Position numbers and translations under genes: made by a program
NCBI GenBank assembly: GCA_030627155.1
Contig: DAOUSP010000100.1
Span: forward strand, 1-5,345
Length of the DNA: 5,345 bases
Origin: Candidatus Aminicenantota bacterium
GTDB lineage: Bacteria > Acidobacteriota > Aminicenantia > Aminicenantales > Aminicenantaceae
Reading direction: 5' to 3'
In this document: positions 1-5,328 of the stretch, piece after piece
Layout: every line of letters begins with the position of its first letter
How positions within the stretch are numbered: position 1 is the stretch's first letter
The notes under the pieces: model-generated
Told to the model about the DNA's origin: nothing
Databases searched by the model: none
Seen by the model: only the letters and a program-made list of their open reading frames with translations

Positions 1-140
1 GCGTTAAAAATCTGAAGGGAGCGACGCCATCCCCTCAAATTCATCTTTTCCTTTCTGCTTTTATCTACCCAGGTATCCATTATTGTGATGAGCCTTGCCC
101 CCAAAAATCGTCTTTAAGAATGAACTCATGAGCCGCGCTA

Positions 141-195
141 AACTATTCCATCACCCTCCATCATCCCCAACACTCCGACCCCCATCACCACCAAC
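141..195 (+). promoter_or_regulatory. C-rich, G-free tract, possible Rho utilisation site
   Basis: By hand count these 55 nt hold 29 C and a single G, with many YC dinucleotides spread along the tract. Such a C-over-G bubble is the recognised hallmark of Rho loading sites in nascent RNA. It lies directly before the promoter at 200-228, where it could end rightward transcription entering from the left of the window. The complementary strand has three G-runs of 3-5, so a weak G-quadruplex is a second reading. Whether a gene lies to the left cannot be seen. The rest of positions 1-292 holds only the promoter and the leader features listed here. Confidence 0.35.
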
Positions 196-199
196 GCAT

Positions 200-228
200 T
201 TGACATATCTTTAGCTTATGCTTATTCT
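200..228 (+). promoter_or_regulatory. Sigma70-type promoter upstream of the metallophosphoesterase
   Basis: A perfect -35 box TTGACA (200-205) is followed, after 17 nt, by TATTCT (223-228), a 4/6 match to the -10 consensus. The predicted start near 235 leaves a leader of about 58 nt before the ATG at 293. The first nine bases, TTGACATAT, are identical to the start of the promoter at 920. Confidence 0.6.
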
Positions 229-244
229 AATACCGATAATGTAA

Positions 245-273
245 AAGGACTCGGGCACATGAAATGCCATTAG
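245..273 (+). other. Possible four-codon leader ORF with Shine-Dalgarno
   Basis: AAGGA (245-249) sits 9 nt before an ATG at 259, which opens a four-codon frame (Met-Lys-Cys-His) closed by TAG at 271-273. The next start, that of the metallophosphoesterase, lies 19 nt further on and has no ribosome site of its own. A tiny leader ORF that delivers ribosomes to the downstream start would explain this. Chance is also possible in so short a stretch. Confidence 0.2.
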
Positions 274-292
274 CATCGTATGAAACATAGCC

Positions 293-847
293 ATGATTGC
301 CTTTCCCAGTAACGTCCTGGTCATAGCCGATTACGAGAAGTACCATTTTGAAGAGTCTTTGCGGTCGAAATTCGATTTTGTCCTCTCCTGCGGAGATGTC
401 CCATTCCATATCTTCGAGGAGATATACGAACTCTACAGAAAACCGATATTTGCCGTTAAAGGGAACCACGACCCGACTAAGCCTTTCCCCAAGTGTGTAA
501 ATGACGTACATCACAGGATAGTACAGCACAGGAACTGGCTTATTGGGGGCTGGCAAGGAGTCCCAATTTATAAATCATCCGGTCCTTATGAGTGGGACGA
601 CTTCGGCGCCACAGAACAGCTAAGCAAATTCCCTTATGTGGATATATTCATATGCCATTCACCCGTGTACAGAAAAACCGACAAAGCCGATTATGCCCAC
701 ATAGGAAGCGAGGCAATCCTGCGCTATATCAAAGAGAAACAGCCCAAATACGTATACCACGGCCACGTTCACTCAGAGATCGGCACAATGATTGACAACA
801 CCGCCGTTGTCTCTGTCTTTGGCGCAAAGGTATTTTTTCTCAAGTGA
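293..847 (+). CDS. Calcineurin-like metallophosphoesterase
   Basis: A cytoplasmic 184-residue protein of the metallo-dependent phosphatase fold, expected to hydrolyse a phosphomono- or phosphodiester with two metal ions; the substrate cannot be told. Visible metal motifs are GD (34-35), GNHD (57-60), His122 in a CHSP stretch, and GHVH (157-160), with the usual spacing. The first motif, normally DxH, reads D13-Y-E15, so one metal ligand is changed. From memory, a subfamily of similar small phosphoesterases also lacks this His, so the change may be a family trait and not damage. The ATG at 293 is the only sensible start: an in-frame TGA lies at 281-283 and the core fold begins within ten residues. 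No clear Shine-Dalgarno precedes it. At 184 residues it is shorter than many relatives. It appears to be transcribed alone. Confidence 0.88.
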   Translation: MIAFPSNVLVIADYEKYHFEESLRSKFDFVLSCGDVPFHIFEEIYELYRKPIFAVKGNHDPTKPFPKCVNDVHHRIVQHRNWLIGGWQGVPIYKSSGPYEWDDFGATEQLSKFPYVDIFICHSPVYRKTDKADYAHIGSEAILRYIKEKQPKYVYHGHVHSEIGTMIDNTAVVSVFGAKVFFLK

Positions 848-858
848 TTTTGAGAAAA
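835..858 (+). repeat. Perfect 9-bp inverted repeat over the stop codon
   Basis: TTTTCTCAA (835-843) is mirrored by TTGAGAAAA (850-858) around a 6-nt loop holding the TGA stop of the metallophosphoesterase. The stem is AT-rich and no run of T follows it, so it is not a convincing intrinsic terminator. It may be a weak 3'-end hairpin. No better terminator is visible for this gene. Confidence 0.3.
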
Positions 859-919
859 TGATAAAAGATTACGTCGCAATTTTTCATTCCCCTGAAATAA
901 AAGGAGTTTCCAACAAAGA

Positions 920-948
920 TTGACATATTTGTTTTAACTTTGTATAAA
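920..948 (+). promoter_or_regulatory. Strong sigma70-type promoter of the C69 peptidase gene
   Basis: Perfect TTGACA (920-925), a 17-nt spacer and TATAAA (943-948, 5/6 match). The transcript should start near 955, giving a leader of about 75 nt before the GTG at 1029. This is the best promoter in the window together with the one at 2852. Confidence 0.7.
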
Positions 949-978
949 TAACCCGAAATGGGGCTTCATATAATAAAC

Positions 979-1006
979 AAATCATCTACAATGATTTTTA
1001 TTTTTT
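979..1006 (+). terminator. Possible leader hairpin followed by a U-rich run
   Basis: AAATCAT (979-985) and ATGATTT (991-997) form a perfect 7-bp stem with a 5-nt loop, followed by a T-rich run with one A interruption. It lies between the promoter and the ribosome site, the position of an attenuator. The stem is AT-rich and weak, and no competing antiterminator structure or known riboswitch core was recognised. Confidence 0.22.
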
Positions 1007-1016
1007 AATGTATTTT

Positions 1017-1022
1017 AGGAGG
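1017..1022 (+). promoter_or_regulatory. Consensus ribosome binding site fixing a GTG start
   Basis: AGGAGG, six bases before GTG at 1029. This perfect site decides the start: the GTG is followed at once by a Lys-rich n-region and a hydrophobic core, as expected for a signal peptide. It contrasts with the toxin-antitoxin genes, which have no such site. Confidence 0.88.
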
Positions 1023-1028
1023 TAAAAC

Positions 1029-2792
1029 GTGAAAGGAAAAAAGTTACTTTTTACAATTAGCCTACTGTTTGTAGTCGGAGTGTTTCTTGTTGCTTATGCG
1101 CCTAACGGGACTAACCCAAATGATTGTGAATCATGCCATAGAGGGATTATTTCAGATGGCTGTACAGTCATAATGGTCGGGAAAAAGGCCTCAACAGATG
1201 GCTCAGTGATGACCACTCACACGTGCGATTGTGGCCTTTGCGACTGGACATGGAGGCATGTTCCTGCCGCAGACCACGAACCCGGCTCAACCCGCAAGAT
1301 TTACCACATAAACCAGTTCGAGACTTGGCCGCCAAGTGAAGGCTTAAAATGGGATGCCTATAAGAAGGATTTTACAGGCCTTGAAATCCCTCAGGTGCCG
1401 CATACATATGGATACCTTCACGGTGCATTCGGTTATATGAACGATTTGCAAGTAGCCATAGGCGAATCAACTATTGGATGTCACGAAAAGATGGAAAACC
1501 CCACACCGGCTGCTAAATTCGATATAACCATGCTGACTCTGATCGCTATGGAGAGAGCAAAGACAGCACGAGAAGCAATAAAGATAATGGGAGAATTGGG
1601 TGAAAAGCACGGGTATGGATTTACCGACACCGGAGAAATGCTTGCTGTTGCTGACCCGAATGAGGTCTGGATTTTTGAAATCCTGCCTGTTGGACCGTTA
1701 TGGACTCCTGAGAGCGGAAAGCCCGGGGCATTATGGTGTGCACAGAGAGTTCCGGATGACCATGTAAGTATATGCCCGAATGAATCCAGAATCGGAGAGA
1801 TTGATCTTAAAAACAAGGACTACTTCATGGCCTCTCCAAACGTGATTTCATATGCAATAGAACATGGCTATTATGACCCAAAGAGCGGTAAGCCTTTTAA
1901 TTGGAAGAAAGCATACAGCCCCAGCGAACACAGTGCAGCAAGCAGCAACGGCTCAAGAGCACGCATGTGGCGCTTCTACGACCTTGTTGCTCCTTCAAAG
2001 AAATTCAGCCCAGACATACCAAATATGGAATTCCCTGTGTCAATCAAGCCGGAAAAGAAACTTTCGGTTTACAACGTCATGACCATGCTTCGGGACAAAT
2101 TCGAGGGAACCGAATATTATCCTGCAAGGGGTCTTCAAGGTGGCCCTTTCTCCAATCCTAACCGTCTTCCATATGGCTTTAAACTCGATGGCAAGACATA
2201 CAACACCGGGCGTGTTATCGGTGTTAATCGAGCAGAGTACATTACAGTCACTCAGTGCAGAGGATGGCTACCTAATCCAATTGGAGGCCTCGTATGGCTT
2301 GCCTTTGGTGCTCAGGATACATCCTGTTTCATGCCATTTTACGTTGGAATTACAGAAATTCCAAAGTCCTTTGAAATCGGAGACCACTGGGAATTCAACA
2401 GGGATTCGGCCAGATGGGCATTTGATTATGTAGATTTTCATACACAAGTGCTTTATTCCTATGCAATCCAAGACGTAAGAGAAGCTCAAAATAAGTGGGA
2501 GGAGCAGGCAGTGAAACGAACTCCTGTTGTAGATAAATTTGCAGAAGAACTGTATAAAATAGATCCTTCCCAAACCACCCAGTTCCTCACTGACTACTGT
2601 ATAAATAATGCTAATAGAGTCATAGACGCATGGTGGGAATTAGGCAACCAGCTACTCGTAAAATACAATCATTTATGGATTTATGATAAAAAAACACGAA
2701 AAAGAATTCCTTTGAAATACCCAGAATGGTGGCTGAGGGAACTTGTCAAATATAATCAACTGGAGCCACAGCCAGAAAAAGAGAAACAATAA
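1029..2792 (+). CDS. Exported C69-family (PepD-type) dipeptidase
   Basis: A 587-residue N-terminal-nucleophile hydrolase of peptidase family C69, expected to cut dipeptides outside the cytoplasm. Residues 1-24 are a signal peptide (MKGKK, then a hydrophobic core at 6-22). Cys45 in GCTVIMVGKKAS is the predicted nucleophile, exposed by autoproteolysis after Gly44, followed by the family's S-T-D-G-S stretch (55-59). The mature chain, about 543 residues, matches the long secreted members of the family, including a C-terminal YPEWW (564-568). Two oddities stand out: a CxxCH motif (33-37) in the propeptide, and a Cys cluster C66-x-C68-x-x-C71 just after the first strand. Translation starts at GTG behind a consensus ribosome site. 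It has its own promoter and no partner gene. Family assignment is firm; substrate specificity is unknown. Confidence 0.93.
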   Translation: MKGKKLLFTISLLFVVGVFLVAYAPNGTNPNDCESCHRGIISDGCTVIMVGKKASTDGSVMTTHTCDCGLCDWTWRHVPAADHEPGSTRKIYHINQFETWPPSEGLKWDAYKKDFTGLEIPQVPHTYGYLHGAFGYMNDLQVAIGESTIGCHEKMENPTPAAKFDITMLTLIAMERAKTAREAIKIMGELGEKHGYGFTDTGEMLAVADPNEVWIFEILPVGPLWTPESGKPGALWCAQRVPDDHVSICPNESRIGEIDLKNKDYFMASPNVISYAIEHGYYDPKSGKPFNWKKAYSPSEHSAASSNGSRARMWRFYDLVAPSKKFSPDIPNMEFPVSIKPEKKLSVYNVMTMLRDKFEGTEYYPARGLQGGPFSNPNRLPYGFKLDGKTYNTGRVIGVNRAEYITVTQCRGWLPNPIGGLVWLAFGAQDTSCFMPFYVGITEIPKSFEIGDHWEFNRDSARWAFDYVDFHTQVLYSYAIQDVREAQNKWEEQAVKRTPVVDKFAEELYKIDPSQTTQFLTDYCINNANRVIDAWWELGNQLLVKYNHLWIYDKKTRKRIPLKYPEWWLRELVKYNQLEPQPEKEKQ

Positions 2793-2851
2793 GAAATAGA
2801 AGAGAAGAGTTTCAAGAAGTAAAAGGGAGAAACAAAGGGATGACCGAATCG

Positions 2852-2879
2852 TTGACTTTTGGTGGTCTATTGCTATAAT
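2852..2879 (+). promoter_or_regulatory. Extended -10 promoter of the toxin-antitoxin operon, placing +1 on the ATG
   Basis: TTGACT (2852-2857) lies 16 nt before a perfect TATAAT (2874-2879), which is preceded by TGC, making a full extended -10 element. Counting six bases from the -10 box puts +1 at 2886, the A of the antitoxin start codon. The mRNA would then be leaderless, in keeping with the absence of a Shine-Dalgarno. A 12-codon frame at 2840-2878 ends inside the -10 box; it is probably fortuitous. Confidence 0.75.
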
Positions 2880-2885
2880 CAAACA

Positions 2886-3305
2886 ATGATTAATAAGACT
2901 GTTAATGAAATACAGCAACTCTTAGAAGGATATCTTAAAAGGCATACAGAGATAGCAGTTGTCTACATCTTTGGTTCAGTAGCACAAGGTAGAAGTAATG
3001 TCTTGAGTGATATAGATTTCGGTATTATTGTGGATAAGAACAAAATAGAGGAGCACATATATCCCTATGGATATAAAGCACATATATTGAGTGATTTAAT
3101 GAAGTTGTTGAAAACAAATAAATTAGATTTGGTTATTCTTAATGACGCACCCCCTCTGTTGAGACACCGAGTTTTGTATTATGGGAAACTTATCCACTCG
3201 ATAGATGAAAAAAGACGCATCAGGTTTCAGGTTGAAACAATAAATAAATACAATGATTATAAATATCTTCATAAAGCTCATGCAGTAACGCATATAGCAT
3301 CATGA
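2886..3305 (+). CDS. mntA: MntA-type nucleotidyltransferase antitoxin
   Basis: A 139-residue minimal nucleotidyltransferase. The defining GSx10DxD motif is complete: Gly30-Ser31, then Asp42 and Asp44, with the third acidic residue probably Asp81 in KLDLVIL. In characterised MntA/HepT systems this antitoxin transfers AMP from ATP to the tyrosine in the HEPN active site, blocking its RNase activity. The ATG at 2886 was chosen over an in-frame TTG at 2859 because the earlier codon lies inside the promoter, between the -35 and -10 boxes, and would add residues that precede the natural start. The TGA overlaps the start of the toxin gene in ATGA, so the two are translationally coupled. A hand count over 300 nt gives about 35% GC, well under the flanking genes. 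The call is confident; activity is inferred. Confidence 0.93.
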   Translation: MINKTVNEIQQLLEGYLKRHTEIAVVYIFGSVAQGRSNVLSDIDFGIIVDKNKIEEHIYPYGYKAHILSDLMKLLKTNKLDLVILNDAPPLLRHRVLYYGKLIHSIDEKRRIRFQVETINKYNDYKYLHKAHAVTHIAS

Positions 3306-3736
3306 TAAAAGGTATTGATCAAGAAGTGATACAGAAAAAATTGCAAGAGTTAAAACGTTATGTGAAGGAATTAGAAAATCTTAAAAATATACCTTTTGAC
3401 GAGTTTTCTTCATCTTTGAACAAACAATGGATGTTTAATCATGGTTTGCAACTATCAATTCAGATTCTTCTGGATATAGGTAATCATATTTTAGCTGCTA
3501 TCGGTGAAAATCAAATCGAAGAATATGTGGATGTGATAGACAAATTAGGGGAGAAGGGTATCATTCCAATTGATTTTTCCAATCGGATTCGTGGGATGGT
3601 TGGGTTGAGGAACATATTGGTTCACGAATATGCTGATATTGATTTACATAAGGTCTATGATATTGTGCAAAACAAATTACAGGATTTTTATCATTTTGCG
3701 GAATATATCGTTGATTATTTGAGTGAAGGTAAATAA
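3302..3736 (+). CDS. hepT: HepT-type HEPN toxin (DUF86 family)
   Basis: A 144-residue, mostly alpha-helical HEPN-domain protein of the DUF86 group. The catalytic Rx4HxY motif is intact as Arg103, His108 and Tyr110. In the studied relatives, Arg and His serve RNA cleavage and Tyr is the site that the partner antitoxin AMPylates. It works as a dimer in the cytoplasm. Its ATG overlaps the antitoxin stop by 4 nt and no Shine-Dalgarno precedes it, so translation should depend on ribosomes finishing the antitoxin; that keeps toxin tied to antitoxin. About 31% GC over a sampled 180 nt. The antitoxin-first order is seen in some systems, the reverse in others. No terminator follows before the convergent kinase gene. 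Confidence 0.93.
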   Translation: MIKGIDQEVIQKKLQELKRYVKELENLKNIPFDEFSSSLNKQWMFNHGLQLSIQILLDIGNHILAAIGENQIEEYVDVIDKLGEKGIIPIDFSNRIRGMVGLRNILVHEYADIDLHKVYDIVQNKLQDFYHFAEYIVDYLSEGK

Positions 3737-3781
3737 GCCAAAAACATATCGGGCATTAGAGACTTTAAGAGAATAGCAGAT

Positions 3782-4696
3782 TTAAAAATCCATATAACCA
3801 AGCTCTCGGAGGGCGAGAAAAGCCGCACCGAAAACACCGGCAGAATCTCCTAACTTCGCCTTGATTAGAGGCATCTTCCCTCTTGGAACACCGAACAAAG
3901 ATTTTTCAATATAAGCAGGAACTTTTTCATACCACAAAGGAAGGTTCGAAACACCGCCGCCCAGAATAATAGCATCAAGGTCAAATATATTTATGGCATT
4001 TGCAAAAACTTCCCCCATAATCTTGCAGCTTTCTTCAAACAAGCGCACAGCCATTGGGTCACCTTGACAATACAAGTTGTAGATTTCTTTGGGTTTCATT
4101 TTCTTGCCGCTTAACTCAAAAAACCTGCGGCTTAAGCTTGGGCCTGAGAGATAAGCCTCGACACAACCTCGGCGTCCGCATTCACACAATCTTCCGTCAA
4201 TATCTATAGAAGTATGGCCAATTTCTCCACCGCCTCCTTTTGAACCACGATAAAGCTTGTCGTCCAATATCAACCCAGAACCAAAACCTGTGCCTAATAT
4301 TACTGCCATAACATGATGGTATTTCCCTTTACAGCTTGCAAAGAACTCGGCAAGAGCCAAGCAGTTTGCATCGTTTTCAATAAGAAGGGGAACAGCCAGT
4401 CTTTCTCTCAAACGCTTTATCATACCCGGTGTCTCATACACAGGTGTATGAGGAGAGCCGTAAATCCGATCTTCAGAGGGGATGTATGTTCCAGGAGTTC
4501 CTATGCCAACTGCTGCATATTGTTTCCCTTCGGACCCTTCGATAATGATGTTTTCTATGACTTCGATTACCCTATCAATGCCTTTGGAAGCTTCTACAAG
4601 CGCGCGCTTGCGGGCAAGTAGGTTGCGGTCAGTATCCAGAAGGCATGCTTCCACCTTGGTTCCACCAAGGTCAATACCTATAACATATTTTTCCAT
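3782..4696 (-). CDS. ROK-family sugar kinase
   Basis: A 304-residue cytoplasmic kinase that should phosphorylate a hexose or amino sugar with ATP. In order: phosphate-binding DLGGTK (9-14), ENDAN with the catalytic base Asp109, GTGFGSG (135-141), E158-I-G-H161, and the ROK zinc site C171-x-C173-G-x-x-G-C178-x-E180, where His161 is the fourth zinc ligand. GGG (246-248) and GDSAG (283-287) complete the ATP side. No N-terminal DNA-binding domain is present, so it is a kinase and not a ROK repressor. Stretches such as LGGGVSN and KLGDSAG resemble E. coli fructokinase Mak and also NagK, so the sugar is left open. The ATG at 4696 follows AAGGA with an 8-nt gap. It converges on the toxin gene with a 45-nt gap and no visible terminator. 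Confidence 0.93.
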   Translation of the reverse strand: MEKYVIGIDLGGTKVEACLLDTDRNLLARKRALVEASKGIDRVIEVIENIIIEGSEGKQYAAVGIGTPGTYIPSEDRIYGSPHTPVYETPGMIKRLRERLAVPLLIENDANCLALAEFFASCKGKYHHVMAVILGTGFGSGLILDDKLYRGSKGGGGEIGHTSIDIDGRLCECGRRGCVEAYLSGPSLSRRFFELSGKKMKPKEIYNLYCQGDPMAVRLFEESCKIMGEVFANAINIFDLDAIILGGGVSNLPLWYEKVPAYIEKSLFGVPRGKMPLIKAKLGDSAGVFGAAFLALRELGYMDF

Positions 4697-4721
4697 AATG
4701 AATTTCCTTAATGAAATTAAA

Positions 4722-4751
4722 ATAATATTACAATTGAATACGTGGACTCAA
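4722..4751 (-). promoter_or_regulatory. Candidate promoter of the ROK kinase
   Basis: Reading leftward, TTGAGT (4751-4746) is followed after 18 nt by TATTAT (4727-4722). The start would fall near 4715, giving a short leader that still contains the ribosome site. An alternative -10, TAATAT at 4730-4725, has a 15-nt spacer. The area is very AT-rich, so matches come easily. Confidence 0.4.
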
Positions 4752-4794
4752 TAAATAATTCACCATTTTTTGTTTTTATTTTATAGATTTATTG
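4749..4794. repeat. 8-bp inverted repeat with 30-nt spacer
   Basis: CAATAAAT (4749-4756) is mirrored by ATTTATTG (4787-4794) between the two leftward genes. The left arm overlaps the -35 box of the candidate kinase promoter, so an operator is conceivable. The surrounding DNA is nearly all A and T, where such repeats arise by chance. Confidence 0.2.
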
Positions 4795-4802
4795 TTTAGA
4801 TT

Positions 4803-5177
4803 TCACTTATGTTTTTTCTTCCAGTCTTTGATATTGATCATAATCGAGACGGAAAAAGCCAATATAAGAAACACAAAGGCAAAAATATCCACAGCTCCCT
4901 CACTTATATTCAATCCAGTCATGGAGTCTATAAGAAATTTCAGGTAAGAGGAAGGCATGTCATATATGCCCAATTTTATTCGTACTTGCCAGTGCCATTC
5001 TGTGCTTGGGCAGAATCCGTAGCCATACCATATTCCCAGGATGAACCAGGAAAAAGCTGTCAGCGACAGTGTTATAAGATTGGCCAAACGTGTTTTCTTC
5101 CACATCCATCCGAAAAGATTAAAAATTATCCAGGTAGAATGAAAAACAAAAAAGAATTTGTTTAGAATGTAATACAT
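4803..5177 (-). CDS. DUF2784-like small membrane protein
   Basis: A 124-residue inner-membrane protein with three likely membrane segments: about 5-26, 33-53 and 95-115, and a lysine-rich C-terminal end. The mid-part, with Cys56-Pro57, then Glu60 and an amphipathic stretch through Gly70, matches the C-P-x-T/S-x-x-E pattern that I recall for DUF2784; that family has no known function. Length is near the family norm. The ATG at 5177 has only a weak upstream GAAG (5189-5192, 11 nt away). It is followed by the kinase gene in the same direction, with a gap of about 106 nt that holds a candidate promoter, so the two need not be an operon. Membrane nature is clear; family assignment rests on pattern memory. 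Confidence 0.78.
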   Translation of the reverse strand: MYYILNKFFFVFHSTWIIFNLFGWMWKKTRLANLITLSLTAFSWFILGIWYGYGFCPSTEWHWQVRIKLGIYDMPSSYLKFLIDSMTGLNISEGAVDIFAFVFLILAFSVSIMINIKDWKKKHK

Positions 5178-5195
5178 GAATTATTTGCTTCTTTG

Positions 5196-5225
5196 GACAT
5201 AGCATAGAAAATAAAAAAATGTCAA
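5196..5225 (-). promoter_or_regulatory. Candidate promoter of the DUF2784-like gene
   Basis: Leftward, perfect TTGACA (5225-5220) lies 18 nt before TATGTC (5201-5196), which is preceded by TGC as in an extended -10. The -10 box is poor (TAT only), offset by the perfect -35 box. The expected start near 5189 gives a leader of roughly a dozen bases. Confidence 0.42.
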
Positions 5226-5280
5226 TTTGATGTATTTGTTCCCAAATAATCGGATAAGCCTCAAAGATAAAAGCGAATAA

Positions 5281-5328
5281 CAAGAAAAAGGCCTCTACTA
5301 CCCCAGGAGAACCTGGTATAATAGAGGC
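5281..5328 (-). terminator. Hairpin plus U-run, leftward intrinsic terminator
   Basis: Positions 5291-5307 pair with 5312-5328 around a 4-nt loop: 14 of 17 positions are Watson-Crick. In leftward RNA, two of the three mismatches (5298/5321 and 5301/5318) become G-U pairs, leaving one G-A mismatch. In rightward RNA they are C-A mismatches. Leftward, the stem is followed at once by CTTTTTCTTG. Both points say it acts as a terminator for a leftward gene lying beyond the right edge, insulating the DUF2784-like gene. An end of a mobile element is an alternative. Confidence 0.65.
5314..5322 (+). promoter_or_regulatory. Extended -10 element ahead of an ATG at 5329
   Basis: TGGTATAAT, a perfect extended -10, stands six bases before an ATG, the same spacing as at 2874-2886. 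No -35 match is visible, which extended -10 promoters can tolerate. It overlaps the right arm of the hairpin, so the match could be a by-product of that structure. Confidence 0.4.

Noticed and set aside
3..131. Open frame from the left edge to a TGA, possible gene tail
   Set aside because: About 42 codons without start or recognisable sequence; too short to support as a gene end.
227..556. Leftward 109-codon open frame opposite the phosphoesterase
   Set aside because: No recognisable domain; it lies antisense to a gene with clear catalytic motifs.
1481..1816. Leftward 111-codon frame inside the peptidase gene
   Set aside because: Antisense shadow of a well-supported coding sequence, with no family resemblance.
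2781..2836. Direct repeat GAGAAACAA (2781-2789 and again from 2827)
   Set aside because: Lies in a purine-rich stretch where such matches are expected; no sign of a duplication or insertion boundary.
2840..2878. 12-codon ORF before the antitoxin, with a GGGAG 10 nt upstream
   Set aside because: It overlaps the promoter and ends within the -10 box; it would be made only on read-through from the peptidase gene.
2859..2885. TTG at 2859 as the antitoxin start, adding nine residues
   Set aside because: It sits between the -35 and -10 boxes, so the transcript would not contain it; homologues begin near the ATG at 2886.
3737..3781. Possible bidirectional terminator between the toxin and kinase genes
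   Set aside because: Only a 5-bp AT stem with a 2-nt loop (3779-3790) is present, with no proper hairpin and U-run.
4313..4621. Rightward frames opposite the ROK kinase
   Set aside because: They run antisense to the phosphate-binding and catalytic regions of an unmistakable kinase.
3782..4696. Calling the ROK protein fructokinase, NagK or glucokinase outright
   Set aside because: Motifs fit several ROK kinases and no neighbouring sugar gene decides the substrate.
4809..5165. Rightward 118-codon frame opposite the DUF2784-like gene
   Set aside because: The leftward frame has coherent membrane segments and a conserved Cys-Pro pattern; this one has neither.
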